Source: Clavelina lepadiformis (lineage: Eukaryota > Chordata > Ascidiacea > Aplousobranchia > Clavelinidae). From it: a DNA stretch of 64,000 nt. The stretch is from the NCBI RefSeq assembly GCF_947623445.1, contig NC_135244.1, forward strand, positions 20,646,860-20,710,859. The letters are read 5' to 3'. The notes below the pieces were generated by a model that was not told the DNA's origin, did not search any database, and saw nothing but the letters and a program-made list of their open reading frames with translations. How positions within the stretch are numbered: the stretch's first letter is position 1; each line of letters opens with the position of its first letter. Below, piece after piece: positions 1 to 12,426 of the stretch. The position numbers were made by a program, and so were the translations under genes.

Positions 1-2945
1 TCAACAGTTTTATAAATATGTCATTTTTATTTATTTTAGGAAACTAATTATCTCTTCAAGGTGGTACTGTATGTATCAGGTCTCATAAACAGGTCACTCG
101 GATTATTCAGATTTTGCGTAAACGTTTTGTTGTCATGGCGTCCATTTTCCAAATATTTTGCAATTTCCAGGCCATTTGTCTATGGCCAAGGAGTTCGTCA
201 CATAAACAAGGTCAACAGTGGATTTGTAGATTGCCCAATTTTTTTTCAGCTTGTTTTGACTACTTCATAGACTGCTCAAGTTTTATCTGAAAACAAAGAA
301 CGTCCTTCAACGACCTCATTCCACCCCTCAGCTGAAGCGTAAAATCAGATCTGTTTTTTTTTGATTGAAGCATCAAAAGCGGACAACAGCAAGGATAAAA
401 TGGATAAAAGTCCGCCAATCTTTGCCGGACCAAGTTATTTACCACCTGTACAAACTCAACAGGGAGGCCTTGTTGCGATAAAGCGGTCTTTGCTGCGCGC
501 AAAAGCCTTCACCGTTTTTTTGCTGACAAATGGTAATTAGGACAACTCACCCATTGTGTACTGACGGTATCGAATAAGCCTGATCGACGCGGCGAGGCCT
601 TAAAAAAGTAGCGTTAACGTTGACATTTTGTCAACTATCGCAATAAACGGTTACTGGCGCTTACACCAAGCCAATAGTGAAGAAATTAATTCCTTTTTGG
701 CGTGACGTGTTTTTCAAATACCATTAACAGTGATGTTATTTTCACACGTGGACCGCACGTCGCTGATAAATTATTAAAAGCCCAGCTTTGTTGAACGCCA
801 AACCACTCGTAATATAGACTTTACTTCATCTTTTAACGTCGCCCTCAGCATATAGAATACCTACAGCTAAAGCATAAACTTGTAATAACGGGAAAGACTC
901 AAAATGGACTGGCGGTCGGAATGGCCCAACGTTGAGTCCAATCCCTTGCGACCACGTGCAGTTGAAATAAAGCGTCGTCATCGGGGGGAATCACGTTGCA
1001 TAATAAAATTGTCAACTTTAGCATAAACGACGAATAAAACCAGTACGATTTGGTTGGGGTGGAGCTAACTAACTGATAATAACTAACCAGAAATGAGCTA
1101 CGCTTACCGTGTGCAATCGATTCAGTAATCATATAGTTACTAATACTACATATCTATTATAAGGCGAAGTTATTCAAAAGTAGCGGCTACGAATAGCACT
1201 GTTCGTCGAAATGTTATTGATTGGAAAATTGCAGGTTTTATCAAAGACATTTCGCTGCCAGCGACAACAAAAAAACCATCACATGCAAACGATCGATTGG
1301 AACTTCTTGACTTAAACATTTCAGTGCACGAAAATGTGCTTAAAAATGTCGTTGGTTGTGTATTGGACGCAGTTATTCGATTGTTTTAACCGCACTACAT
1401 CCCATAACAGACTGAGAAACAAAGAAAACCAATATTTATCAAACTTAGCGGAAAACATCAATACTGACAGTATTTGCTTCGAACGTGCTTCCATTAGTAC
1501 TTTATGTTAACCTTATTATGCCTTGACGTTACGTTACCACTATTCAATTTGGAAAAACACAAAGTTTCCGTGTGCTGACTGCGGGATACGCTCCACCAGA
1601 ACGACCAGCCAACGCGAGATTATACTGAAGCCCCACTTCGGTGTCAGAGACAGTGAAATGCGAAAACAAATCCAAACGAAATCCGTTTTACTTTGTGCCA
1701 GTGTTTAACTCCACACCGGTCACTAAGGTTTTTATTCTCGGACTCGTTTTACTGGGGCCGAAGAAATTATTAGTGTCAGTGTGAGTCATCGCATTAGTGT
1801 ATGAAACGTAACCCGCCGATCGATACGTTACCTATGCGTTGGCGCGCGTTTTCGCGTAGTAAGTGTCGTATATTGAAGCCCAACAAAACACGATTTTGCA
1901 TCGAGTCCGCATTCCAACGTGACTGAGTTTACCATAGCCCCACTGGCGAACCCACTTCACCTCCCGCAATCTGCGTTCAACGTCATTGGAGGTACAATCT
2001 GCGTTCAACGTCATTGGAGTTTACCATTACAACCAAGCTGCACCTGCATTGACATCTATCTCACGTATCAGTTCGTTTTTGCAACTTTTGCTTGGTCGGT
2101 GACGCCCTCACTCTGAGAGAGCAGTATATTTTACAGATTATTTTTTTAAAAGCCCGCTTATCGGTTAAGCTTCGGTAATCGTAAACTGCGCCAAATCCGC
2201 ACCACTGTGCAGTTGGCCCCGAACTTAAACTTGAGACGTCTCGCCAGTTTGCAGGCTTCGTGTGTGATAAGGGTCACGTCACCCACGCGGATGCCAAGCT
2301 TACATTCGAGTTTCTATTACTTATGCGCTACTTCTGACATTTTGCTTCACTTGGATACGTGCCTTTGCTTCTTCTATTGCTACAACAGGTGTGGTGTGCC
2401 AGACTGTTATGGCTGATGTTTGATGTTTTGTTTTAACGAACGTGCTTCGGAGTAATTGACGTTTGATTGCACTTGACCTGTAATAACTAACACAACTACA
2501 CAACAATTCCAATTCAAGTGCTTTTAACCATGTGTAAGTTAGCTTTGGAAGTGTCACACTAAGCGGTTTTGTAATCCCTCACTTTTCTTGTTTTGGTATT
2601 GAACAGTCTGTGAGGGGGAGACCAGAGCCATTTGCGCCAGTATGAAGTGTGCCATTTTTTATTAAGTTGCTTTCACGGAAATCTAATTATAGGAACCGCG
2701 ATATGGTTAACTGAGCACCTTAAGTGTTTGCTGAGTAGGCATGAGAGGAGTTTTGTTGCTCGCCACTGGTGCAAAAAACATATCCAGTTTCCACGAACAA
2801 AACCTGATAGTTCCGTGTGCTCGTAACTTCTGATCTATACTAGTTGTTACCATCATACGAAATAAGGATTATGATATTGTTGTTTATTGTTAATTTCTGA
2901 CGTAACAATGGGTGACAATGACGTAACAATGGGTTTATTTTCCAG
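1..2945. other. Upstream intergenic DNA and unresolved 5' end of the R3HCC1-like gene
   Basis: I find no convincing exon here. The first exon of the gene that follows should encode a short acidic helix ahead of the R3H domain and should lie in this stretch, but I could not identify it with confidence. A 28-bp direct duplication (two copies of a unit containing TCTGCGTTCAACGTCATTGG) lies at about 1967-2022. Open frames in the region are short and lack recognisable motifs. Confidence 0.4.
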
Positions 2946-5900
2946 GGCTCTTATGTTTCACCCACTCGGTAGCTTTCAACGTTATCTTATTCACAAAGTT
3001 ACCGAAGTTTTTCCGAAGTTGACCAGCTTCAGCATTGGAACTAAAGACACCAGACGAGCTGTGGTCTGCTTCAAGAGCAAGAAGTAAGATACGTGACTGA
3101 AATATGCTATGGGAGATCATGCCTTCATGCAAAACATATGAGACTTTCACCCCACCATATTTTAATTCAATTTTAGGTCTTTAGTTGAACGTTTCATTTA
3201 CTTAATTGTTTTCAACAAATGCATTTGTGTCACCAAAGCCTGCTAATTAGTTTAAACTCGCTTTCAAAGTGACAGTGGTGTTGATTATTGGTATACAAAA
3301 CAGCAGAAGTGTCCCTGTGACTACCATTGGTTCAATAAGCATTAGACAAAATTAGCATCTCCCTCACTAAGTTGACAGGCAATTTCCTAAATGCATTTTT
3401 GGAGGAAGTCTGCATATTGTGTCTGTTACATATTGCATCACCCAATTTTGAGATGGTGTTGGTGGTGAAACAAACATAGAAGTTCACATCTAGGCATATT
3501 CAACTTATATCAGATAGGTCTATTTGATCATATTTTCACCTTGGTTTCAATTCATGAAATATAACAATCTTAAGTATGATGCATACAAGTCCATTAAAAT
3601 CAAGTGATTTCTGATCCAATAATTATTACAGTGATTTTTAATGCTTGAAATTAACTTTGTCTGTAACTTTTGAGCTTTGTAAGTGATTGTTTGTCAGTTA
3701 GCTTGATGACATCATTCATCAGCAGCAATTTCATTATATTGTAAAAATGTCTAAACAGAAAAGACCAGCAGCAGCTATTACAACAACAACAAGGAGGTTC
3801 CAAGACATTGCCGAATCCAAACCACGACTATCAGAATCTTCCTCCAAGAGGCAGGGTCGATCATGGAAGCAGAAATTCGCTTCCTCCAAGTCGAGATTCC
3901 TCAAGGAACAGGAAAAGAAACGATGGCACCCTTCCTAACAGGCAAGGACTTCAGTGATTTGATATTTTTTATAAGTGTTTCAGTGCCTTATTTGTCAAAC
4001 ATTGCCTTGGGCTGCAATAAGGTTAGTTAGTAATGACTGATTCGACACACTGATTACCAAAAGGAATGTTCAAAGCCTGTCATTGTGGTTACTCGGGCCT
4101 GTATTTGCTTTTAAAATGCCCTCGTCATGTGCAAACAGAGATGACATGTCTCCATATAAAGCAGGGAGAAATTCCTCACGGATTATGTTGGGAGAAACTT
4201 TGTCCTTTTTTAAACCGTACCTCTGATGGCATCCGTGTGTACTCAGTAGGACAGATGTTGTTTAAAGATAGCTCGAATTTCATGATAAACTATTACAAAA
4301 CATGTTCTCCGATAGTCTGATAACGTCCAGCTATTAATAAGGAAGATGATTATCCCATAGACCAGAGTGCAAAGCCTTTTTAAACTTATAAAATATAGAC
4401 GATGTCATTAAACCACAAATATGTTTATTTAACCATGATGTGGATTAATCAACATATTCAGACCATCAAAAGCGCAGTCAAGTGGTCATTTACCACGTCC
4501 ACTGAGAGCAAAGAAAACTGCAACAAAACGTGACCAAATGAAAAGATCCCGGTCATTGCAAAGCTCTCCAGTCCACATGGACGACCCGGAAACATATTTG
4601 ACTGACGATGATGGACGGAGGCGGCCACGGAACCGTAACAATGACCGACGTGGCCAACGCAGTTCCAGCTTAAAACCGCCAAGTAGAAGAAGGTGAGAAA
4701 ACTCGAATTGTGAAATGTGGCCGAGATTGTGATCTAAGCTTGTGTCCTTGTTTGTCATTGTAAATACAGTTTAACCTGTTTGGTGCTGATAAGTGAAACA
4801 TTGTTATGGTTTGAACAGTTTCCTCTGTTTTTAATACTCAGTTTTCTTTGTTTACTACCTAAACATATTTGTGTTAACTATAAGCATAGTCCTTGGACCT
4901 GTTTCAATAAATCTTTCAGATCTGTCAGGGAGAAGACACGTTCTCCAGATATATCTGACGAGGAGCCAGCTCGATCGTCACTTCGTCACAATGTGTCCGA
5001 TATGAGTCTTTCTCGAAGATCACAAGGACTTCGAATGGAGGGGAAGGTGACGTCTGCCATCTTGTGGTTTTAATTACTAATAAATAGTAACTTATGATAC
5101 TAACTGACGATTAAGTAAACATTTCAACAGTTGTGTTATAATGTAATAATTTTTGAACCTTGTTATCATTTGTTTGAATTTTTTTGGGCTTCTGCTTGTT
5201 TTGTGAAATTTCGAGATGAAAGTTTATCGAAACAAATAGCAGGTAACCAGCTCATTAACCAGGCCAATGAAACATGAATCACAAAAATTAGTAATACTTA
5301 ATTTCTTGTAACCCAAAGCCACGCTCTCAAAAACAGCTTAAGATTCTTGTCAGACCACTCCATCAGCTTAAATATCCTCAAGCGAATAAGTTAAGAAAAC
5401 ATCCCGTTTGTCAATAACCTGTTCATTCCTATCATACTTGTCATGTCTGGCTGGTGAGCTGCTTGTCACGTTCACGCTACCTGTTGATTTTGTTATTATG
5501 CAATAGCATGCAATGAGTTTTTTTTTGTAAAGTGACACCATATAAGGGGTTGGCACTGTAGCATAACCACAATAGACTTTTTGCTTGTAATTACGTGTCT
5601 AACCACACTTAGGTAGGGATATATTATGTGAAATATGGAATGTCTGCTGCTACATTTATCACGTTGTTTCTCACGTAATTGTACTTCGCCACTTACACAC
5701 TGAGATTTTGTGATTTAATAATTATTAGATAATAGATATTTTTATATTGTTTTCTGCAGGTTGTCAATGGTGACGTAGAGGATCCTTACTCTTATGGAGA
5801 CAGTGAGAGTGATGCGGCTCGTGTGGATGCGGAAGCTGTTCGTTACGAGAAGGATAGGCATAAAAAGTCAGCTCCGGAAACGAAGCATCGCTCGCTTCCC

Positions 5901-8900
5901 CGTCATCACAGTGTCGAAAGCAGTGAGAAATCATACTCGGAAGAGAGTGAAGATCGTCGTTCCCGGAAGAAGTCTCGGGAGGCAGAAAAGCGACGCGAGT
6001 ACAGCGAATCAGATGACACCAAATCAAATCAGGATGAAATCGCTTCTAGTGGAAGTGAAGATGAGGAAGAGGAGGAGTACAACACCGATGAAACATACGA
6101 CCGACCGCCTTCCTACGACTCGATCAAGAGGAATGCCTCCCACAAGAAGGCAGAGAGAAACTACAACAGGGTGAAGCTTGGATCCCACAGACATTCTTCC
6201 GTGGAGAAGGAGTCCTCCGACCAGGAAAATGAAGACAAGGGCAGCAGCAGTAAGGCAGCTGTTAAATCAAAAAGATCATCATCATCAAAGCGCCCAAGCA
6301 AGGATTCTGCTGCTCCGAAGAGGTCTTCAACAATGCCGAGATCGATGAAAGAACCTGGCAAGAAGATTTCGTCTTCCCGCTCCCAAACATTGAAAAATGG
6401 GAGCAGCAGCACCGCTCCACGTACAAAGAACCAGAGCAAGCAGTTTGAAACACAGGTAAAGGCCCCGCTCACAAAGGAAAGTCCAAAACGTTCATCTGTT
6501 TCTAGTAGCAAGTCGAAGCCCAAATCCCAACGATCTCAAACCACCCAGCCTTCCCATACAGTAGAGGTAAGAGCTTCAAAAGCTGCATCCACAGATGACC
6601 TACTGGATAAATCCACTGATACCTTGTATATGACCCTTCCTAATAACAAACCAAGTCCTTCAAAGCCTGCTGAGAACAAAAGGAGCACTAAGCATGCTTC
6701 CGGGCGCACAGCTAAGTCTGCGCCAACCACTCCGGTCCATGAGAAGAGGAACCGCCTCCTGCCATCTCGCTGTGACGGAGTAGCTCAGACTGAAGTCACT
6801 GGAACCTTATCCAGGAGGAAAGACAAGAAGAAGGATGTAGAAACGCCGGTTCAAAACCAACCCGAGCCACCAATATGGCCGGATAATCTCAAGCCACCCA
6901 TTGATATGCTGACGTCGATGATGCAATATTTAGGGGCTCAGCAGCAAGGTAACCCGCCTTTCCAACCCCCATTTAACCCCAATCTTTTGAACGCATTCCA
7001 CCACTTCATGCAGAGTAATCCCTCTTCATCTCAGTCGTTGCCCCCCCTGCCTCCACAATTAATGCATCAGCTCTATATGTCCTGGCTCGGGGCATATTAT
7101 GCCGGAGCAACTGGCACCTGGCCCCCACCTGTCCCACCGCCGTTTATGTCACCCGGAAACTCGTCTGGTGGCCCCCACATGCCCCCTTTTGACGTCCCAC
7201 CAAACATTAACCCACAGCAGTTTTCAGCCAATTACCCAACGACTGATAGCGCAGGTCACCCTCCAGATGGTCACGATCACCAGAATCAGTTTTACCCCCC
7301 ACATTATCAAGCCGATCTTTCTCGCTCGTACGAAAGGATCTCAGGAGGTTACCCGCCATCGAATGACTACCGGGACGGCCGTACCAGTTCAAATTACCAC
7401 TACTCTGAACCTCCTGCCTCTGAACCCATGAGTAATTATGACGGAACAACTAGGCAGCAGCCATTTAACGACGCGTATCATTCCAACCCCACAAGCGAAC
7501 CCCATGACCCCAGCCGTAAATTCAGTGGACCGGAATGCGGTCATGAAAACGGTCACTGCAGTTCTACCGCACTCACTGACGTCGAAACCGACACGTCATC
7601 TGTCCTGAGTTCAAACACCAGGGGAGAGGTGGCAGTAGCGAGCAACCCGAAAGGTGGCGTGATGATTTACGTGAGAAGCCAACCAAATAGCAGGAGCGGC
7701 AGCATTGCCGGTGGGATGCAAGAGAGCATGGAGAGTCTAAACATGAGCGATAACCCGCCGTCCATTATGAACACCCCACGCACCAGCGACCATGGAAATG
7801 TTCCCGACCATCGGAGGTCTCCTCGTGAGAGGAAGAACAAGTCGAAAAGTCGTGCGTCGTCGCTGCCAAAAAACGGTCAAGGCTCCAGGAAGGTGAAGAG
7901 AGGTGAGGAAGTTGTGACTAACATCCAACCGACTAACAGCGACACTCAGTCCACTAATCGCAACAATAATAATCATACCAGAGATGGCAACACCCCTTTG
8001 CATGCGTCTGACACCTTGCTGGAGCAGACTCCGCCACCTGCTTTATCTGCTCCCAAATTGAGCAAAAGTGGTTCAATGAAACAACCGTTGCATGATAAAC
8101 AAAGTAAAAAACCTAATTTGAATGTCAGCTCTGAGGAGATGATCCTCTCTCTTCGTAAAGCACCCCTCGCTACAATTGAAGATGACACTCAGAGTTTTCT
8201 ATCAGGATCACACGCATCAAGTTGTTCTTCTCTCTGCTCTGCACATCACGATGAGAAGTCTTTCAAAGCATCATCTGATTCTCTTCCACCTCCACCCACA
8301 CCTGTATTGGAGGAGTCCAGTCCAGCCAGTAAAGAGCCAGCAAATTCGAGTCCAACTCTCTCAGCAAACAATGAAGAAGAATCTGAAGAGGATTCTTCCT
8401 CCAGTTCTTCTGAAGATGAGTTTTCTGATTCCAGTTCGACTCACAAGATTGAAGACGCAGATCGGGCCAGTTCAATGAAGGATGTTGAGGATTTAGATAA
8501 TGATGAGGAGATGCCAAAAGAAGAAGACTATCCTGGTCCTTCCTCGTTTAATGAAAATGATGACAAAGATGATGACGATTCTACCGAAGAGATCGATTCA
8601 GACACAGAGGAGTCAGATAAAGAAGAGTTAAAACCATTACCGACAGAATCAAAGGCAGATGAAACCGGGTTCCAACCCTCAAATTTTGAAGTGCCTCTTA
8701 TTGATAAATCTGATGCAGATGATGATCATCAAGATGCTTCCTCTCAAGCCGATTCACTCGATCGTCTTTCAGACAAGCACATCGTTCGAGACCCTTCTGA
8801 TGTGACGAATTCAGTGAGAAATGGTGCCGCGGCGTCCGATACATCATCTTTGTCCGAGGGTGATTCATTGATTTTTGTGCATGGCTTGCTGGTGTGTTGC

Positions 8901-11900
8901 TGTGTGTTTGCTTGCTATCAGTTATTAACTTTTCTTCAAAGCCTTTTGTGTTTCCTTCGTTAATGCACCTTGTCACTTTTATGTATGATATTTGTCCGGA
9001 CGACAAACATACAAAACATCATGCATGGTTGATTCATCATGTTACGCAAATCTAGTTTAACAAAAAGTTAGCTGCGCTACCTGCCATAATACAATATTGG
9101 TTACTAAGCTCAGCAGTGTCGGTCACTTTTTCTATTATAGTTTGGTGTAAATTTTTCTGCGATATAATTTTCCTGTTGTTCTTGTAGTCGAAACTTTGAA
9201 AGTATCTACTTGTAGCATTAAGTAGAACAGCCTGGTGAAATAATAGCAATGAAGGTCAAAAAGTTTAGACGGTGATATGAACTAAGCGAAAAAATTCTTC
9301 ATCGTTAAACAAATAATTGCACTTAGATGGTGTGACCGTGGTGCAAATTAATTGTGTTGTTTATCGTCTGTAGGAAATGCAGGGAACAGCGCAAGCGACA
9401 GCAGCTACGACGCTGATCAGAGTAGGTTTGAAGAAGTTAAAAAATCGGATAATCTCCTGAAGGATCTAGACGGGGATATCGTTGTTCAGGTGATGATGCA
9501 TTAATTTGTAGTTGTAATGTAAGTATCTGAAGAGATTGCAATATTGTCCTAATGCAGAGGTTCCGCTAAAGTGACGCAAGATTTCACGAGTTATACTTTA
9601 ATTCCTCGTAAGTAGCCTTCTAAGTAATAATTTTAAAGTTGGGGCTCTATGAGAAAGGAATTGTTGCAGGTTGGTTGTTTCAGTAGGAAAAGGCTGGGAA
9701 TTGCTTATCCTACTAAATCGACACTGTGCTTTGATCATAACTTGAACGCGATGAAGAGTTTGTTCGTTATAATTTCTTGCAGGATCCGCAGTTTGATTAC
9801 TACAACTGGAAGCCAAATAAGGACAAGTACAGAGATGAAAAATACGGAAAATTTGTCGAAGTCTACAACATTTCACCTGACTTGAGCGATATCGGGGTCA
9901 CCAAATATCTTACCAAGTACAAGTACGTTATTAGATTTTTATTTTTTATTAAACTTTTACTTTCTAAATTTCTTTCAAGCTTTTTCTGTAAACTTTATGA
10001 TTCACTTTTCGCTGAACTTGTAGTGTCAATTGCAGCTAAGGCTGTTCAAACAGATTTAATTCTACCCCACTTCAGCCTAAAGTGACTTTGAACCTGATTC
10101 TATTCAAAGCAAAATTTTGGTCTGCTTCGGCTTAGCCTGGGCGAATTTTTCGTGCGTTATAGACAGTTTTGCATTATAGACACTATGTGATGGCATTTAG
10201 AATTTTTCATCGTTCCTGTTGATATGCGTCTTGTGTAATTGCGACCTGCGCCAGAATCGTGTTCATTCTCTTCTGCAGAGGTCTGCGCCTTTCCCGAGTT
10301 GATCATACCCTCGCTCTTTGCACATTGCCGTCACCAGATGTCGCTATGAAGTTTTTAAAAGAGAATTTTCCCGCCTTCGACACCAGGCCCTTGTATGAAG
10401 CATCGGAGAAATCGAAGAATAAAGCTGATTTTAAGCTTGAAGATGAAGGTGATAGTATGATCGTTTTCACTGTCTTGCCTATAGTTTTGCTTACAGCACC
10501 ATCACCCTTTTTTGCTTTGTGACGAAGTAAACGCCACAATGATTAATTACACTGGTCAACAGCCAATTTGCTTCTGAAACAAATGAGGTCAATCTTGGCT
10601 AATTCGGGGTCGCTGATCACGAATATCAACTTTAAATTTGTTGATTAGCTCTAGTTTTTGAGATATGGCACCATGCCAAAATGTGCTTTACTTGCTGACG
10701 CGGAAAGATTAAGTGTGCGTTTATCTGTTATAGCTTGCATCTGCCAGATAGAGTTGGGCACTTAATATATTTGTTGGAAGGTAAATGACGTTTGTATTCA
10801 TATTATTTTTATTTTGACATATGTTTGAGTTGGGTTGTTTGCTTGCTTCTTTTGTAAAAACTTCATGTGTTTAGTCTTGACTGCTTTTCCTGCAGATGCC
10901 TCGTAAATGCATAAAAAATGCAGACAATTTCTGCTACATTTGTGGTGAAATAACTTTTTCTTCAGAAAAGCGAAGTATAACGGCTGCTGGTCAGGAAAGC
11001 AAACCTTGTATTCAACTTGTATTTTGGATGCAAAGTTGGTGATCAGGGCAAGAGTTTGGCCTCCCACATATGCTGTAACTCCTGTGGTGCAAATCTTCGG
11101 CAATGGCTAAACGGAAAAAGAAAATGTATGCCCTTTGCTCTTCCAATGGTTTGGAGAGAACCTATTGACCACATTAGCGATTGCTACTTTTGCATGATCC
11201 CCCAGGTTTGTAAAGGTTTGTCAAGAAAGAAGAAGTAGAGTATTCAATACACAAATATTCCATCAGCAATTCGTCCCGTACCGCATGGAGAATTACTTCC
11301 TGTTCCTGAGGCACCTAAAGAATTCACGTTACGTTGAAACATTATCTTCCAAAGAACCACACCTTATAACTCAAAATGAATTGCACGATCTTATCCGGGA
11401 TTCGGAACTACCTAAAGTTAAATCAGAACTTTTGGGCTCTAGACTTCAGCTATGGAATCTTCTGGCAGAATCATCACCTTCGAAGACGGTGAATTTGATC
11501 AAGTGTCATTTGGCAAAGATAAAATTGCATGGGAAGCGTTTAAGTTGCTGGCCACAAAATTCTTGGGGAACAAAAGAGCTGACAACTACACGGAATTGGT
11601 GTCCAATCTCATTAAAGCATACAGATGCATGAAGTGCAATATGTCACTGAAGATAGGCTACACTTTTTGGACTCGCACCTGGATTTTTTCCACCAAACTG
11701 TGGAGACGTTAGTGATGAGCATGGTGAGCGATTTCACCAATGCAGATCTACAATGGAAAAGAGGTACCAGGGAAAACAGAATCAATCAATGCTTGCTGAC
11801 TTTTGCTGGATGATATCTAGGGATGCTCCATTAACCGTATTCAAGCGACAGGCCAAAAGGAGAAGAACAGATAAAATAGATTAGAAATTTATATTTGAAA

Positions 11901-12332
11901 AGTGGCAGTTATTTGTTGCATATGCTATGCTGAAATATAAACGCATGCAATTATTACACTGTTTGTAGATTGTTACTGTTGTGTTCAATAAAGTGCACCA
12001 AGGCTTGCCATATCTAGATCAACATACAAAAATGAAAAAAGTTTTTATCTTTTAAACTAGAGCTAATCAGCAATTTTAACCGACATTTTTGGATTCAGCG
12101 TCCAAAAATGCATAAGAATCAATTGTTTTCTTATCGGAAGCAAAAAATTTTTGAAAAATTGTTGACCAGTGTTATTATTGTGTACCTTTGAGCAGATTAT
12201 GAAGCTGTGCGGGCTACCCGACCCCCTACCGACCCCGCTGTAGCAAAAAGATTAATTGCCGGTTCCCTTGGCAACAGCAAGTATCGTCCGCCGGGCGACA
12301 CCAGGCGTTCAAAAGGATCGAAGAAAAACTAA
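2946..12332 (+). CDS. R3HCC1L: R3H-domain and coiled-coil protein, R3HCC1/R3HCC1L-like
   Basis: Nine exons join in phase: 2946-3083, 3759-3941, 4462-4692, 4920-5046, 5760-8859, 9374-9489, 9783-9922, 10279-10448 and 12196-12332, giving about 1446 aa from the first visible exon. That exon encodes an R3H domain (core LGSFQRYLIHKVTEVFPKL, then SFSIGTKDTRRAVVCF), a single-stranded nucleic-acid binding fold. Exons 6-9 encode the RRM-like C-terminal module of this family (KFVEVYNISPDL, then GLRLSRVDHTLALC, TRPLYEASEKSK and VAKRLIAGSLG). The 3.1-kb exon between them is Ser/Lys/Asp/Glu-rich, with a Pro-rich stretch in the middle, and is much longer than the vertebrate linker. The true start is not found. 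An in-frame ATG at 2908 runs straight into the R3H exon, but a good splice acceptor at 2945 suggests an upstream exon instead. Intron 2 has a GC donor. The last intron carries a DNA transposon. The family's biochemical role is poorly known; RNA binding is inferred from the domains. Confidence 0.8.
10550..12171 (+). mobile_element. CACTA-like (EnSpm-type) DNA transposon, decayed
   Basis: The element starts CACTGGTCAAC and ends GTTGACCAGTG, and is flanked on both sides by TTA (10547-10549 and 12172-12174), a 3-bp target duplication. CACTG ends plus a 3-bp duplication fit the EnSpm/CACTA superfamily. The inverted ends extend imperfectly for about 115 bp: GATTAGCTCTAGTTT at 10643-10657 is exactly mirrored at 12054-12068. 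The whole element lies inside the last intron (10449-12195) of the R3HCC1-like gene, on the same strand, so it can be removed by splicing. Confidence 0.85.
10896..11878 (+). pseudogene. Broken coding region of the CACTA-like element
   Basis: The reading starts MPRKCIKNADNFCYICGEI at 10896 and changes frame by about 11017 (FGCKVGDQGKSLASHICC, then MPFALPMVWREPIDHISDC). It continues in further frames with EPHLITQNELHDLIRDSEL near 11350 and AWEAFKLLATKFLGNKRADN near 11525. The final part, DRLHFLDSHLDFF, lies near 11640. The Cys-rich start and later motifs match, from memory, a dispersed protein family found in many insect, cnidarian and fish genomes. Compared with that family, a middle block of a few hundred residues appears missing between about 11450 and 11520. 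At least three frame changes and in-frame stops make it non-functional. Confidence 0.7.
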
Positions 12333-12336
12333 ATGT

Positions 12337-12426
12337 CCTCGGTGAGTATCGAACCCGGTAACCTCGCATCTAATAGCGTTCCATGCATGATCATTTAGAT
12401 GTACTAACTTAGCAGATGGCATTTGT
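12337..12426 (-). repeat. tRNA-like SINE fragment (degenerate)
   Basis: Read on the minus strand, this stretch has a B-box-like GGTTCGATACT preceded by an A-box-like TGCTAAGTTAG. Between them is a 7-bp stem, CATCTAA with TTAGATG, around a 21-nt loop, which looks like an enlarged anticodon arm. The T arm does not pair well, so this is not a functional tRNA gene. A tRNA-derived SINE or an old tRNA pseudogene is the likely origin. It starts a few bases after the stop codon of the R3HCC1-like gene, so it lies in the 3' UTR, in antisense orientation. Confidence 0.5.

Noticed and set aside
899-1132. Minus-strand open frame containing HVVARDWTQRW
   Set aside because: It looked vaguely familiar as a dispersed repeat, but I could not tie it to a family or find splice support.
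2207-2416. Open frame with a repeat-like composition
   Set aside because: No domain, no consistent frame and no splice context; not enough to call a gene or element.
3747-3938. Open frame starting MSKQKRPAAAITTTT as a first exon
   Set aside because: The neighbouring frame (QQQLLQQQQGG, then SKTLPNPNHDY) joins both flanking exons in phase, so this ATG is in the wrong frame.
12337-12426. Functional tRNA gene
   Set aside because: The T arm and acceptor stem do not pair and the anticodon loop is oversized.
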